The notes beneath the pieces are model-generated. The model saw nothing but the letters and a program-made list of their open reading frames with translations. It made no database searches and was not told the DNA's origin. Of a DNA stretch of 64,000 nucleotides, positions 28,574 to 37,417 are shown piece after piece (the first letter of the stretch is position 1; each line of letters starts with the position of its first letter). The DNA comes from Paenibacillus sp. cl123 (lineage in GTDB: Bacteria > Bacillota > Bacilli > Paenibacillales > NBRC-103111): assembly GCF_900101595.1 (NCBI RefSeq), contig NZ_FMYY01000002.1:434001-498000 (forward strand), given 5' to 3'. A program made the position numbers and the translations under genes.

Positions 28574-31426
28574 ATGGATTGGAAAGCGGAATGGATCTGG
28601 TTGAATGAGGAAGCTCAGCCCATTAACGCGCATGTGTGCTTTCGCAAGTCGATTGCCATCCATTGTAGGAACGTCGCCAAGGCTGTGTTGAAGATTAGCG
28701 CCGATACGTTATTTCGAGTATGGGTCAATGGGGCGGAGGTCGGTGACGGACCGATCCGATCTACTAAAGACCATTGGTATTACGAGCAATATCAAGTTCA
28801 GCATCTCTTGAAGCAGGGAATAAACACGATCGCGGCAGAGGTGTGTCACTACGGCGTCTCCACCTACCAATACGTCGAAAACCGCGCCGGCCTCATCGCT
28901 TGCCTGGAAATTCAAGATCAGTCCGGCCATATAACTGCTTACCCCAGCGATTCGAGCTGGAAGACTCATATTCATGAGGGGTATGAGAAACATGTGGTGA
29001 AGCGCAATGTCAACATCGGCTGGCTGGAAGTGTATGACGCCCGGCGTTGGAACAAGGAATGGTTGGACACTGATTTTGACGACTCGGGCTGGCCGTCGGC
29101 GCATACGGTATGTGCGGGCGGTGAAGGCGAGTGGGGGCAGCTGTTTCCCAGGCCGATCGAACCTTTCGCGAAGCGGACGATTTTCCCCCGGCAGCTGGTT
29201 TCCGAATCGGAGATTCAGCCGGTGCAAAAAGTAGTGGCGGTCAACATGCGGGATAATTTTTTTCCCGGGGAGCGGGACGCGAATGCCAAGGTTTTCACGG
29301 GATATTTCGCCTCCGCCATCGAAGTGGATGAAGAGGCGGTCGGCAAGCTGACATTTGCTCACACACCTTGGAATGGAGTCCAGGGCCGGTTTAAAATAGA
29401 TGAGAAGTGGTACGCGGCCGGAGACGAAATGACACTGACACGAGGAAAGCATCTGTTTCTGGTTCAGATCGGAGCTGTACATAATGATGTCATCAGCCAT
29501 ATGGAATGGGATTTCCAGGCAGAGATTCGTTTCGTGCACCCTTTGAAGGATCGGCTTGAGAAAGGGGAATCCGCCTTCGTTACTCTGGGCCCTTACCAGG
29601 TGATCAGATCGAAAGCCGACGGGCGGCAGCCGAAGTACGGAGGGGTAGAAAAGAAGAATGGACTTGATTTGGAATTACCGGAATTCAAGACGGTAGGGGA
29701 AGTCCAATCTTTGGAAGCGCTTCAGCGTTACCGGAGCGAGGCTAAAACGGTAGACGCCGCACATGTCATGGAAAACATCAGTATTTATTCTCTTATGCTC
29801 CGAAAAAAAACATTGGCATCCTACGCCGTAAAACGCGAAAAGGAAAGGATGCTGTATGACCATGATCGCCCTGCTGTCATCCCGATGCCAAAGCTCGGCG
29901 GGAACATGGAATATGTGATCGACTTTGGCAAGCTTTACGTCGGACGGATCGAACTGGATGTGGAAGCGCCGGAAGGAACTGTGTTCGATGTCTATGGTTT
30001 CGAGGCTATGGTGAACGGCAGTATAAGATATACCTCAGGGTTAAACAATGGCTTCCGTTATACGTCCAGGAGCGGGAGGCAGACGTACAAGAGCGATTCC
30101 CGGATGGGATTCCGATACTTGATCCTGACCGTTCGGAATCAGACAGAGCCCGTATCGATTTATAAGGTCATGACTGAGCAGTCGGGCTATCCGGTCACCG
30201 ACCAGGCGATATTCCGCTGTTCGGATCCGCTCTTGAACGATATTTGGGAAATTAGCCGCCATACCTCCGAAGTATGCACGGAGGATACGTTTGTAGATTG
30301 TCCCACGTTCGAACGGGTATTCTGGGTAGGAGATTGCCGCGTAAGCGCATTGGTAAATTACTATTTATTCGGCTCGTATGAACTGGCCAAGCATTGTCTG
30401 CAGATGGTTCCGCGTTCTCGTGACCAAAGCCCGCTTCTGCTTGCGTGCTTACCCACGGATTGGCAGACAGTCATTCCCATGTGGACGTTCAGTTGGATGA
30501 TCGCGTGCAAGGATTACATAGAGTATAGCGGGGATGCAGGTTTTGCCAGCGAAATTTATCCCGACTATGCCCGTGCTTTGGATGCTTACTGCGAGTTTCT
30601 GAATGCGGACGATTTGTTTGATATCAGCGCCTGGAATATGGTGGATTGGGCCGACATGGACATCCCGCGTGCAGGGATTGGAACCGCACAGCATGCGGCG
30701 CTTGCCTACTGCTGCGAGCTGGCCGCTGAGATGGCTCTTCAGCTGGGGAAGCCGGATGAGGCCGAGAAGTGGAGCCGCGTCGTCCGCCGGATGAGGGAAG
30801 CGCTTCACACGCATTTATGGGATGAAGCCAATCAGGCTTATACTGACGGCCTATACCGTACGGGTGAGCGGTCCAAAACGTTCAGCCACCAAACCCATGT
30901 GCTTCTCTATCTCTTCAATGCCCTGAATGATCGCAACCGGGAAGCGGTGGAAGGCCGTTTGCTCAACCCTCCTGAGGATTGGGTGCCAATTATTTCGCCG
31001 TTCATGTCATTTTATTTATTTGAGATGTGGCACCGGATGGGCCGGCTGGACCGAATTCTGGAGCGTATACGGGAGGTATGGGGAACGATGGTCCGGGAGG
31101 GATCGACGACTGCGTGGGAGACTTATCCGCATACACGCAGCTTTGCCCATGCGTGGTCCGCAGCGCCCGCCTACGTAATGGGCAGCCGCTTGCTTGGGGT
31201 AACAAAAGGCGAGCAGGGCTTCAAGTCGATCGTGCTTCAGCCTCCGGTAACCGATATAACTTGGGCGGAAGGCTCAATTCCGACGCCTTTCGGGCGTATT
31301 GATGTTTCTTGGAGCAAAGAAGCGGGGCAGCCGCTGATGGTTATTAAGGCGCCGGAGGCTATGGCGATCGACGAAGCTGAGGCAATCCGCGCCGGCTGGA
31401 AAACAAAGATTGAAAGGTATCTGTGA
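28574..31426 (+). CDS. Alpha-L-rhamnosidase, glycoside hydrolase family 78
   Basis: A 950-residue intracellular inverting glycosidase that removes terminal alpha-L-rhamnose. The N-terminal beta-sandwich domains start DWKAEWIW and FRKSI. The alpha/alpha six-barrel catalytic domain starts near 560. The GH78 signature DCPTFERVFWVGD provides Asp575, Glu580 (general acid) and Asp587; Glu849 in TTAWE matches the second catalytic glutamate. These equal the four acidic residues mapped in Bacillus RhaB. The first domain (about 1-170) aligns with the lectin-like module common in this family. No signal peptide is present, so substrate is cleaved after uptake. Ribosome site AAAGGAGAAG lies before ATG 28574. 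Confidence 0.93.
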   Translation: MDWKAEWIWLNEEAQPINAHVCFRKSIAIHCRNVAKAVLKISADTLFRVWVNGAEVGDGPIRSTKDHWYYEQYQVQHLLKQGINTIAAEVCHYGVSTYQYVENRAGLIACLEIQDQSGHITAYPSDSSWKTHIHEGYEKHVVKRNVNIGWLEVYDARRWNKEWLDTDFDDSGWPSAHTVCAGGEGEWGQLFPRPIEPFAKRTIFPRQLVSESEIQPVQKVVAVNMRDNFFPGERDANAKVFTGYFASAIEVDEEAVGKLTFAHTPWNGVQGRFKIDEKWYAAGDEMTLTRGKHLFLVQIGAVHNDVISHMEWDFQAEIRFVHPLKDRLEKGESAFVTLGPYQVIRSKADGRQPKYGGVEKKNGLDLELPEFKTVGEVQSLEALQRYRSEAKTVDAAHVMENISIYSLMLRKKTLASYAVKREKERMLYDHDRPAVIPMPKLGGNMEYVIDFGKLYVGRIELDVEAPEGTVFDVYGFEAMVNGSIRYTSGLNNGFRYTSRSGRQTYKSDSRMGFRYLILTVRNQTEPVSIYKVMTEQSGYPVTDQAIFRCSDPLLNDIWEISRHTSEVCTEDTFVDCPTFERVFWVGDCRVSALVNYYLFGSYELAKHCLQMVPRSRDQSPLLLACLPTDWQTVIPMWTFSWMIACKDYIEYSGDAGFASEIYPDYARALDAYCEFLNADDLFDISAWNMVDWADMDIPRAGIGTAQHAALAYCCELAAEMALQLGKPDEAEKWSRVVRRMREALHTHLWDEANQAYTDGLYRTGERSKTFSHQTHVLLYLFNALNDRNREAVEGRLLNPPEDWVPIISPFMSFYLFEMWHRMGRLDRILERIREVWGTMVREGSTTAWETYPHTRSFAHAWSAAPAYVMGSRLLGVTKGEQGFKSIVLQPPVTDITWAEGSIPTPFGRIDVSWSKEAGQPLMVIKAPEAMAIDEAEAIRAGWKTKIERYL

Positions 31427-31453
31427 ACATGGAAACGGAAGGGGATGGACGGG

Positions 31454-32521
31454 ATGACAGCGAGCATTGTGCAACGAACGGAGCTTGAAGCGGTAATCGG
31501 TAAAATTATTGAAGGCATGATCGGTCTGGAAGCCGAAAGCGAAGGGAAAATAAACATCATCTCTATGAACCATTGGGATTGGTCGCAGGGTGTCGGGTTA
31601 TTTTCCCTTTATCTCTATTATAAAGATTCCGGCGACCAAGATATCCTCGATTATTTAATCCAATGGTTCGACAACCGAATCGAGGAAGGGCTTCCTTCTA
31701 AAAATATCAATACGATGTGTCCCATGCTTACTCTGAGTTATCTGTACGAAGAAACCGGGCGCCAGGATTACCTGGAGCTTTGCCAAGAATGGGTAAATTA
31801 CGCGGTTAACGGCGGAATTCCGCGTACCCCGGAGATGGGTATGGCCCATGCGACTATCTCAGGGCCCAATAAAGATCAGCTATGGGATGATACGCTTTAT
31901 ATGACGGTTCTTTTTGTAGGGCGTATGGGGAGAATACTGAACAACGAAAACTACTGCCAGGAAAGCATCCGCCAATTTCTGGTTCACTTGAAATATTTGA
32001 CTGATACGTCGACCGGACTGTTTTTTCACGGATGGAGCTTCGAAGGGAATCACAACTATGCCCGCGTTCTATGGGGCAGAGGCAATGCATGGTACACCGC
32101 CGGCTTGGTCGATTATCTGGACATGGTCCCTTTGCCCCAAGGGGTATCGGACTTCTTGATCTCTTCGTTGGAGCGCCAAGTGCAGACATTGGAAAAATTG
32201 CAAGCAGCAGACGGCATGTGGCACACGGTTTTGGATGATCCTGCCTCGTATGTGGAAACTTCGGCCACAAGCGGATTTGCCTACGGCATTCTGAAGGCGG
32301 TACGCCAAGGGTATTTGGATGCCAAATACAAGGAAACAGGAATCAAGGCTTTGCAAGCCGTCCTCTCCAGAATCGACGCAGACGGCACCGTTCAGGGCGT
32401 ATCCTACGGGACGGTGGTCGGGAAGACCGCCGAATACTATAAGCAAATCAAAATTTGCCCGATGCCTTACGGCCAATCCATGGCGCTGCTTATGATGGTG
32501 GAAAGCTTGAAGCACGTTTAG
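31454..32521 (+). CDS. Unsaturated rhamnogalacturonyl hydrolase-like enzyme, GH105
   Basis: A 355-residue alpha/alpha-barrel enzyme of the YteR/YesR type, which removes 4,5-unsaturated uronic acid from the non-reducing end of oligosaccharides made by lyases. Family landmarks are NHWDWSQGVGLFSL, NTMCPMLTLSYLY, LWDDTLYM (Asp145/Asp146, the latter matching the catalytic Asp143 of YteR), LWGRGNAWY, VETSATSGFAYGIL and MPYGQSMALLMM. ATG 31454 is preferred over ATG 31445 because the CGGAAGGGG site abuts the earlier ATG and is correctly spaced from the later one. With the GH78 enzyme upstream (27 bases) this argues for a substrate containing both rhamnose and uronate, as in rhamnogalacturonan I or ulvan. 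Confidence 0.92.
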   Translation: MTASIVQRTELEAVIGKIIEGMIGLEAESEGKINIISMNHWDWSQGVGLFSLYLYYKDSGDQDILDYLIQWFDNRIEEGLPSKNINTMCPMLTLSYLYEETGRQDYLELCQEWVNYAVNGGIPRTPEMGMAHATISGPNKDQLWDDTLYMTVLFVGRMGRILNNENYCQESIRQFLVHLKYLTDTSTGLFFHGWSFEGNHNYARVLWGRGNAWYTAGLVDYLDMVPLPQGVSDFLISSLERQVQTLEKLQAADGMWHTVLDDPASYVETSATSGFAYGILKAVRQGYLDAKYKETGIKALQAVLSRIDADGTVQGVSYGTVVGKTAEYYKQIKICPMPYGQSMALLMMVESLKHV

Positions 32522-32523
32522 TC

Positions 32524-32552
32524 GGGACAACCGCTGGAACTTGTTGTATAAT
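32524..32552 (+). promoter_or_regulatory. Candidate promoter of the YesN-like regulator
   Basis: GGGACA (32524-32529), a 17-base spacer and a perfect TATAAT (32547-32552) lie just before AAGGAGG at 32562-32568. The -35 is weak. Confidence 0.5.
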
Positions 32553-32576
32553 TCGCTATGTAAGGAGGGATGTCCG

Positions 32577-34193
32577 CTGAAGAAGAAGGTCGTCGTAATC
32601 GATGATAAGCCGTTGATTCGCCAATCGATCGTGCAGACGATTGATTGGGATAAGCTGCATTGCGAGGTCGTGGGGCAGGCTGAAGATGGTATCGAAGGGA
32701 AACGCGTCATTCTGGAGCAGCAGCCGGATATACTCATTACTGATATCAAAATGCCTGGGCTTAGCGGGCTTGATTTGGCCGAACACTTGAAGGAAATAAG
32801 GCCCGCTTCCAAAACAATCCTGATCACAGGATACCAGGATTTTGAATATGCGCAGCGTGCAATCCGGATCGGCGTGATGGATTTCATCGTTAAGCCAATT
32901 CGCAATGCAGAGCTCCAGGTTGCCATTTCCTCCGCCGTGAAGGAGCTCGACGACAGGCTTTTGCAAGCAGACCAAATGAAAGAAAAATCGGAAGCGTATT
33001 CAAACAAGCTGATTATGGACCTTCTTGGCGGCTACATGCCGGAATCCATGGATGTCAATCGGGTTCAGCAGGAGCTTGGGCTTCAGTTTAAAAGCTTCAT
33101 CGTGCTTATCATTTCTACCGGACCGCGCGGCTTCACCGGCGAAAGCGATTTCAACCTTTCCAGAGAATATGCCAGACTTTTCGAAACCGTCCATCGGGTA
33201 AAGAAACAAGCGGACTTCGACATCGTTGGCTGCTCTCATCATAATCAGCTTGTCCTGGTCTGCCTGTTTTCGAGGCCGCTCTGGCAAAGTGAGGTGCGGA
33301 TGAAGCTTCAGCCGTTCTGCCAGGATCTCGTGCTTGAGCTCCAGCGGGACAACGGCCTGAGCTGCCGCATCACTGTCAGCTCCGCCCGCAAGTCGCTAAA
33401 AGAGCTGTCCGAAGCCTACGCAGAGGCTGCCAGTTTGATTGAGGCGGGCTTTTTTCGCAGCGAAGAACCGCTGCTCTACTTCGATCAAATTCCTTCGTCG
33501 GCAGCGCCTGGCAAGCTTTCGATCATACGCGATCTGGAGCGGTTCGATCAGCTGTTTGAGCAATCGAGCATCGAGCAGATGATCGAGCAGCTTGAACAGT
33601 TGCTTGAGAAGATCGCGGTTTACAGCGAGGGTAATATTTTGGTGGCCAAAGGACTGTTGTCCGAGAGCTGTCTGGCGCTGGCGCGCTTCTATTACCGTGT
33701 CACGGGAGATGAGTTTGGCCTCGACAAGAGCATCGACCAGATTCTGTGCGATATCTACCAGCTTGGCAGCATGCGGGGGGCTTCGCAATACCTGGAAGCC
33801 TTTATCAAGAGCATTAAACTCAAGCTCGAGGGAGGAAACAAGGAGTACAGCCTGATGGTCAAAGAAGTAATTGACTACATCAATTCGAACTTTGCCGACA
33901 ACATCAGTCTGACCGCAGTGGCCGAACATTTTGGCCTTAGTCCGAGCTACCTGAGCCGATTGCTGCGAGCAGAGACCGGCATCAACTTCGTCGATCTCGT
34001 CTACAAGGCAAGAATCGAAGCGGCGAAACGGCTTTTACGGAACCCGAAGTATAAAGTGAACGAGGTGGGCGAAATGGTCGGCTACAAGGACTACGCTTAC
34101 TTCTATCAAGTGTTCAAAAAGCTGGAAGGCATCTCGCCGAAGAGCTATAAAAACCAATGCAAAGGCTCTCCCGTAAAACTGAACATGTTATGA
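32577..34193 (+). CDS. YesN-type response regulator with AraC DNA-binding domain
   Basis: A 538-residue activator. The receiver domain (1-120) shows VVVIDDKP and the phospho-acceptor Asp56 in TDIKMPG, with Lys in FIVKPI. A long middle region follows (about 130-430), then an AraC double helix-turn-helix at 440-530 (VIDYINSNFADNISLTAVAEHFGLSPSYLSRLL split over two helices, ending YFYQVFKKLEGISPKSY). It is the partner of the YesM-like kinase at 35450 and probably activates this locus. The start is inferred to be CTG at 32577: AAGGAGG lies eight bases upstream and the receiver fold starts there (LKKKVVVIDD). The in-frame TTG at 32541 falls in the -10 region, and ATG 32570 is out of frame. Confidence 0.9.
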   Translation: MKKKVVVIDDKPLIRQSIVQTIDWDKLHCEVVGQAEDGIEGKRVILEQQPDILITDIKMPGLSGLDLAEHLKEIRPASKTILITGYQDFEYAQRAIRIGVMDFIVKPIRNAELQVAISSAVKELDDRLLQADQMKEKSEAYSNKLIMDLLGGYMPESMDVNRVQQELGLQFKSFIVLIISTGPRGFTGESDFNLSREYARLFETVHRVKKQADFDIVGCSHHNQLVLVCLFSRPLWQSEVRMKLQPFCQDLVLELQRDNGLSCRITVSSARKSLKELSEAYAEAASLIEAGFFRSEEPLLYFDQIPSSAAPGKLSIIRDLERFDQLFEQSSIEQMIEQLEQLLEKIAVYSEGNILVAKGLLSESCLALARFYYRVTGDEFGLDKSIDQILCDIYQLGSMRGASQYLEAFIKSIKLKLEGGNKEYSLMVKEVIDYINSNFADNISLTAVAEHFGLSPSYLSRLLRAETGINFVDLVYKARIEAAKRLLRNPKYKVNEVGEMVGYKDYAYFYQVFKKLEGISPKSYKNQCKGSPVKLNML

Positions 34194-34198
34194 AAGAG

Positions 34199-34248
34199 GA
34201 AAGGACGGGGATTACGGACGCATGCGTGCCGCCAGACCGTCCTTTCTT
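34199..34248 (+). terminator. Hairpin terminator after the YesN gene
   Basis: GAAAGGACGG (34199-34208) pairs with CCGTCCTTTC (34237-34246). The loop contains a small palindrome ACGCATGCGT. It isolates the regulator from the PLP gene downstream. Confidence 0.7.
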
Positions 34249-34277
34249 TCATGAAAACTGCAAAGGAATGATTACGG

Positions 34278-35426
34278 ATGGACCCCAAAACTATGACGAA
34301 AGCCGATATTTGCACCCACCACGGCGATGACTATGACCGGCACCTTGGTGCGATTGTGCCTCCGCTATATCAGAATTCACTGTTTACGCGCAAAAAGATG
34401 AACCATGGCTACACGTACACGCGTGTCAGCAATCCGACGATCGAGCTGGCGGAGAAGAAGATCGCTGCGCTGGAGGGGGGCGAGGAAGCGCGCTGCTTCT
34501 CTTCGGGCATGGGAGCAATCTCGGCTGTGCTTATGCAGGTTCTGGAGCGGGACAGCCACATCATCTGTCCGAAGGCGGTATATGTCCCGACCAAAGTGTT
34601 CCTTGAGACTTACATGGGCCGATTCGGCGTGGAGGTGACATTCGTATCCGGCGAGAGCCTGGAAGAATTCTCGCAGGCGATCAGGCCGAATACGAAGGCG
34701 ATTTATTTGGAAACGCCGTTGTCGAACCTATTTACGCTGCAAGATTTGGCCGGTGTGGCTGCGCTTGCGAGGCCGCATGGCATCACGACGATCGTGGATA
34801 ATACGTGGGCGACACCGCTGTATCAAAATCCGCTCGCTTTCGGCATCGATCTGGTCGTCCATTCGGCGTCCAAATATCTTGGCGGACATAGCGATATTCT
34901 GGGCGGGGCCGCTGTCGGAAGCCGGGAGAGGATGCAATCGCTCGCGGACAACGAGCGCAGCTTGTTCGGCGCCGTAATGGACCCGCATCAAGCGTGGCTG
35001 CTTGCCCGCGGTCTGCGGACGCTGCCGCTGCGGATGAAGCAGCACCAGGAGAGCGCGCTTCAGGTTGCCGCCTTTCTTGAGGCTCATCCGCTTGTCGAGC
35101 GGGTGCTGTATCCCGGACTCGCGAGTCATCCCCAGCATGAGCTGGCCAAGCGGCAGATGACCGGCTTCTCCGGCCTGCTCAGCTTCGTGCCGAAAGGGAC
35201 GCCGGAGCAAATCCGCAGCATGATGAAAAGTCTGGACATTTTCGAGGAAGGACCCAGCTGGGGCGGCTTCGAAAGCTTAATTAACTCCCCGGGCCTCGGG
35301 ATCGATGCGGAAACATCCCGCCGTATCGGCATTCCGCTTGGGCTGCTCCGCATCTCAGTCGGGCTTGAAAGCTTGGAGTCGATTATCGGCGATCTTGACC
35401 GCGCTTTAACCTCGCATTGCAGGTGA
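34278..35426 (+). CDS. PLP-dependent Cys/Met-metabolism (transsulfuration) family enzyme
   Basis: A 382-residue fold-type I enzyme of the cystathionine gamma-synthase/beta-lyase/methionine gamma-lyase family. It has YTYTRVSNPTIELAEKKIAALEGGE near residue 45-70 in the usual place, CFSSGMGAISAV for phosphate binding, DNTWATP (the PLP-pyridine Asp) and the Schiff-base Lys199 in HSASKYLGGHSD. The C-terminal part with GPSWGGFESLI and RISVGLE matches the family. The exact reaction (gamma-synthase, beta-lyase or gamma-lyase) cannot be settled. The start ATG 34278 is followed by the canonical N-terminus; its ribosome site is weak. It lies between the regulator and kinase genes of the sugar locus, an unexpected place for sulfur amino-acid metabolism. 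Confidence 0.88.
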   Translation: MDPKTMTKADICTHHGDDYDRHLGAIVPPLYQNSLFTRKKMNHGYTYTRVSNPTIELAEKKIAALEGGEEARCFSSGMGAISAVLMQVLERDSHIICPKAVYVPTKVFLETYMGRFGVEVTFVSGESLEEFSQAIRPNTKAIYLETPLSNLFTLQDLAGVAALARPHGITTIVDNTWATPLYQNPLAFGIDLVVHSASKYLGGHSDILGGAAVGSRERMQSLADNERSLFGAVMDPHQAWLLARGLRTLPLRMKQHQESALQVAAFLEAHPLVERVLYPGLASHPQHELAKRQMTGFSGLLSFVPKGTPEQIRSMMKSLDIFEEGPSWGGFESLINSPGLGIDAETSRRIGIPLGLLRISVGLESLESIIGDLDRALTSHCR

Positions 35427-35449
35427 GTCCAATTCGGCGTATTGGGGAT

Positions 35450-37225
35450 ATGTTGGCAAATATGAAGCTCAGGTCCAAATTTCTAGCATCGTTTGTTGTA
35501 CTGATCGTCATTACTACGCTGATGATCAGTACGGTGAACTATTTCGTCTCCGTAGACGCGATCCGCCGCAATTCGGGGGAGTTCTCCCAGTATTTGCTTA
35601 GACAAGTCGGGATTACGCTGGAGAAGCGGACAGCGGACGTAGAGGAGCTCGTTTTCCGGCAATACCGCAGCTCCAGCCTGAGCGAGCAGCTGAGTCTCAT
35701 ACCGGAAACGAACGAGAAAGCATTTGACCGGGATAAGTATATCTCCGATTTCATGAACAGTTTGATGTTTGACCAGGATTATTTTCAGGCGGTGCAAATT
35801 ATAGACAGGTACGGGCGATCGTACGCGATTGAACGAAGCAACCTGAAGTACTATCAGCAGGAGCTGATGGAAAAGCTGCGTCCCGATGACGTGCTGGCGG
35901 CCAGAGGGCGCGCCTTATGGTTTCGGGGGGCTAAGGGCACCGTGTTTATGGCGCGGGCGATCTATGATGTTCCGACGAACAATTACAGAGGCATTCTCGC
36001 TGTCGGCCTCGACAGCGGGTACATCAACAGTATTGTCAAGGATGAGACGATGCTGATAGGCGCCGATATTTTTTTCCTGAATGACAATAACGAACTGCTC
36101 ATCCGCGAGCAGCAGCAAAGTCCCGTTGTCCAGTATATTATGGAGAACAGGCTGTTTGAGTCACAGACAGCGTTGAAGAATGGATTTACATACATGGGCA
36201 AGCGCTATATGTTAAAGGTCCTTGCTACAGATTACGATAAGTGGAAAATTTTGCAGGCCATCGATATCAGTCAGCTGATACAGGGCACAGACGTCATCAA
36301 GTATTGGACGATCGGTACCATGGTAACGGCGCTAGTAGTTGCATTTCTGCTGGCTGCGATCATCTCGAAGAGCATTACGGCCAACGTTCGGATGCTGCTC
36401 CACACCATGTCAAGCTTCGCGCTGGACATTCACCAAAAAGTGATCGTGCCGAAGGGGCGGGACGAGATCGGCTTGCTGGCTGAAAAATTCAATTTGATGG
36501 TAGAACGCATCCACGAGCTGTTCAACACCGTTTATCTCGAGAAGCTTTTAAAGCAGAAAGCGGAATATCGTACGCTTCAGTTTGAGTACAAGGCGCTGCA
36601 GGCCCAGATGAACCCCCACTTTCTATATAACACGCTGGAAGCGATTCATAGTTTGGCCAAGATCAAGGGGCAGGACGAAATCGGGGAGATGGTGTACCTG
36701 CTCGGCCGTCTGCTCCGCGAAAGCATCCGCCGGAAGGGGGACGTTATCCCGCTTAGCGAGGAAATCGGATTTATCGGAGATTATTTGTCGATTCATAAAA
36801 TGATCTACGGCGATAAGATTCAAGTGCAATATAATCTGGACGAGAAGCTGATGGGCCATGCGGTGCCGAAATTTATTTTGCAGCCGATCGTCGAGAATGC
36901 GGTTATTCACGGTATTGAAAAGAAGCCTGGCGTAGGCGAAATCCACATCGAGTGCAGGCGCGACGGCGGCGACCTGCGAATAGTAGTCAGGGACAACGGG
37001 ATCGGGATGGACAAGGAGACAATTGAACGTCTTCTGCATCCGGAACGCTACAATGCGGTGGAAAGCAAGGAAAAGCATACGAATGTCGGAATAATCAGCG
37101 TACACAAACGAATCCGGATTTTGTATGGCGACGATTACGGCATTTCCATCGAGAGTGAAATCGGCGAAGGGTCGTCGGTGCAAATTCGGATTCCGCTGTT
37201 TCGGGAGCCGGTAAGGTCCATATAA
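35450..37225 (+). CDS. YesM-type sensor histidine kinase
   Basis: A 591-residue membrane kinase. TM1 lies at about 8-30 and an extracellular sensor at 31-280, dCache-like by size. TM2 (about 285-310, TMVTALVVAFLLAAII) is followed by a HAMP domain. The His_kinase domain carries the phospho-acceptor His390 in QMNPHFLYNTLEAIHSL. The HATPase domain shows QPIVENAVIHGI (N box) and VVRDNGIGMD (G1 box). It probably senses a sugar-derived signal, directly or via a binding protein, and phosphorylates the YesN-like regulator. Start is uncertain: ATG 35450 or 35462; a GTG at 35423 overlaps the upstream TGA but has no ribosome site. A terminator follows at 37258. Confidence 0.92.
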   Translation: MLANMKLRSKFLASFVVLIVITTLMISTVNYFVSVDAIRRNSGEFSQYLLRQVGITLEKRTADVEELVFRQYRSSSLSEQLSLIPETNEKAFDRDKYISDFMNSLMFDQDYFQAVQIIDRYGRSYAIERSNLKYYQQELMEKLRPDDVLAARGRALWFRGAKGTVFMARAIYDVPTNNYRGILAVGLDSGYINSIVKDETMLIGADIFFLNDNNELLIREQQQSPVVQYIMENRLFESQTALKNGFTYMGKRYMLKVLATDYDKWKILQAIDISQLIQGTDVIKYWTIGTMVTALVVAFLLAAIISKSITANVRMLLHTMSSFALDIHQKVIVPKGRDEIGLLAEKFNLMVERIHELFNTVYLEKLLKQKAEYRTLQFEYKALQAQMNPHFLYNTLEAIHSLAKIKGQDEIGEMVYLLGRLLRESIRRKGDVIPLSEEIGFIGDYLSIHKMIYGDKIQVQYNLDEKLMGHAVPKFILQPIVENAVIHGIEKKPGVGEIHIECRRDGGDLRIVVRDNGIGMDKETIERLLHPERYNAVESKEKHTNVGIISVHKRIRILYGDDYGISIESEIGEGSSVQIRIPLFREPVRSI

Positions 37226-37257
37226 AGCAAAGGATCAGTCCTATCTATATGCATTGG

Positions 37258-37293
37258 AAGCTGCGGTTTTCTCGACCGCGGCTTTATTTTTTT
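37258..37293 (+). terminator. Intrinsic terminator after the YesM gene
   Basis: AAGCTGCGGT pairs with ACCGCGGCTT (one G-T) around TTTCTCG, followed by TATTTTTTT. It separates the kinase transcript from the ABC importer operon. Confidence 0.88.
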
Positions 37294-37340
37294 GAAGCTA
37301 AATAGAGCAAATAAACTAATAAAAAGTAAAAAACGCCTAA

Positions 37341-37369
37341 TTGTTACCGCTTTCATTTACTTCTATACT
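37341..37369 (+). promoter_or_regulatory. Sigma-A promoter with overlapping cre (CcpA) site
   Basis: TTGTTA (37341-37346), a 17-base spacer and TATACT (37364-37369) form a good promoter. On the minus strand 37342-37355 reads TGAAAGCGGTAACA, which fits the cre consensus TGWAANCGNTNWCA at every position. It overlaps the -35, so CcpA repression in the presence of preferred sugars is expected. Confidence 0.8.
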
Positions 37370-37417
37370 GGGGACATGAAGTTAAAGCAAAGCGCAGAGA
37401 GGAGTGTAGTATGGAGT

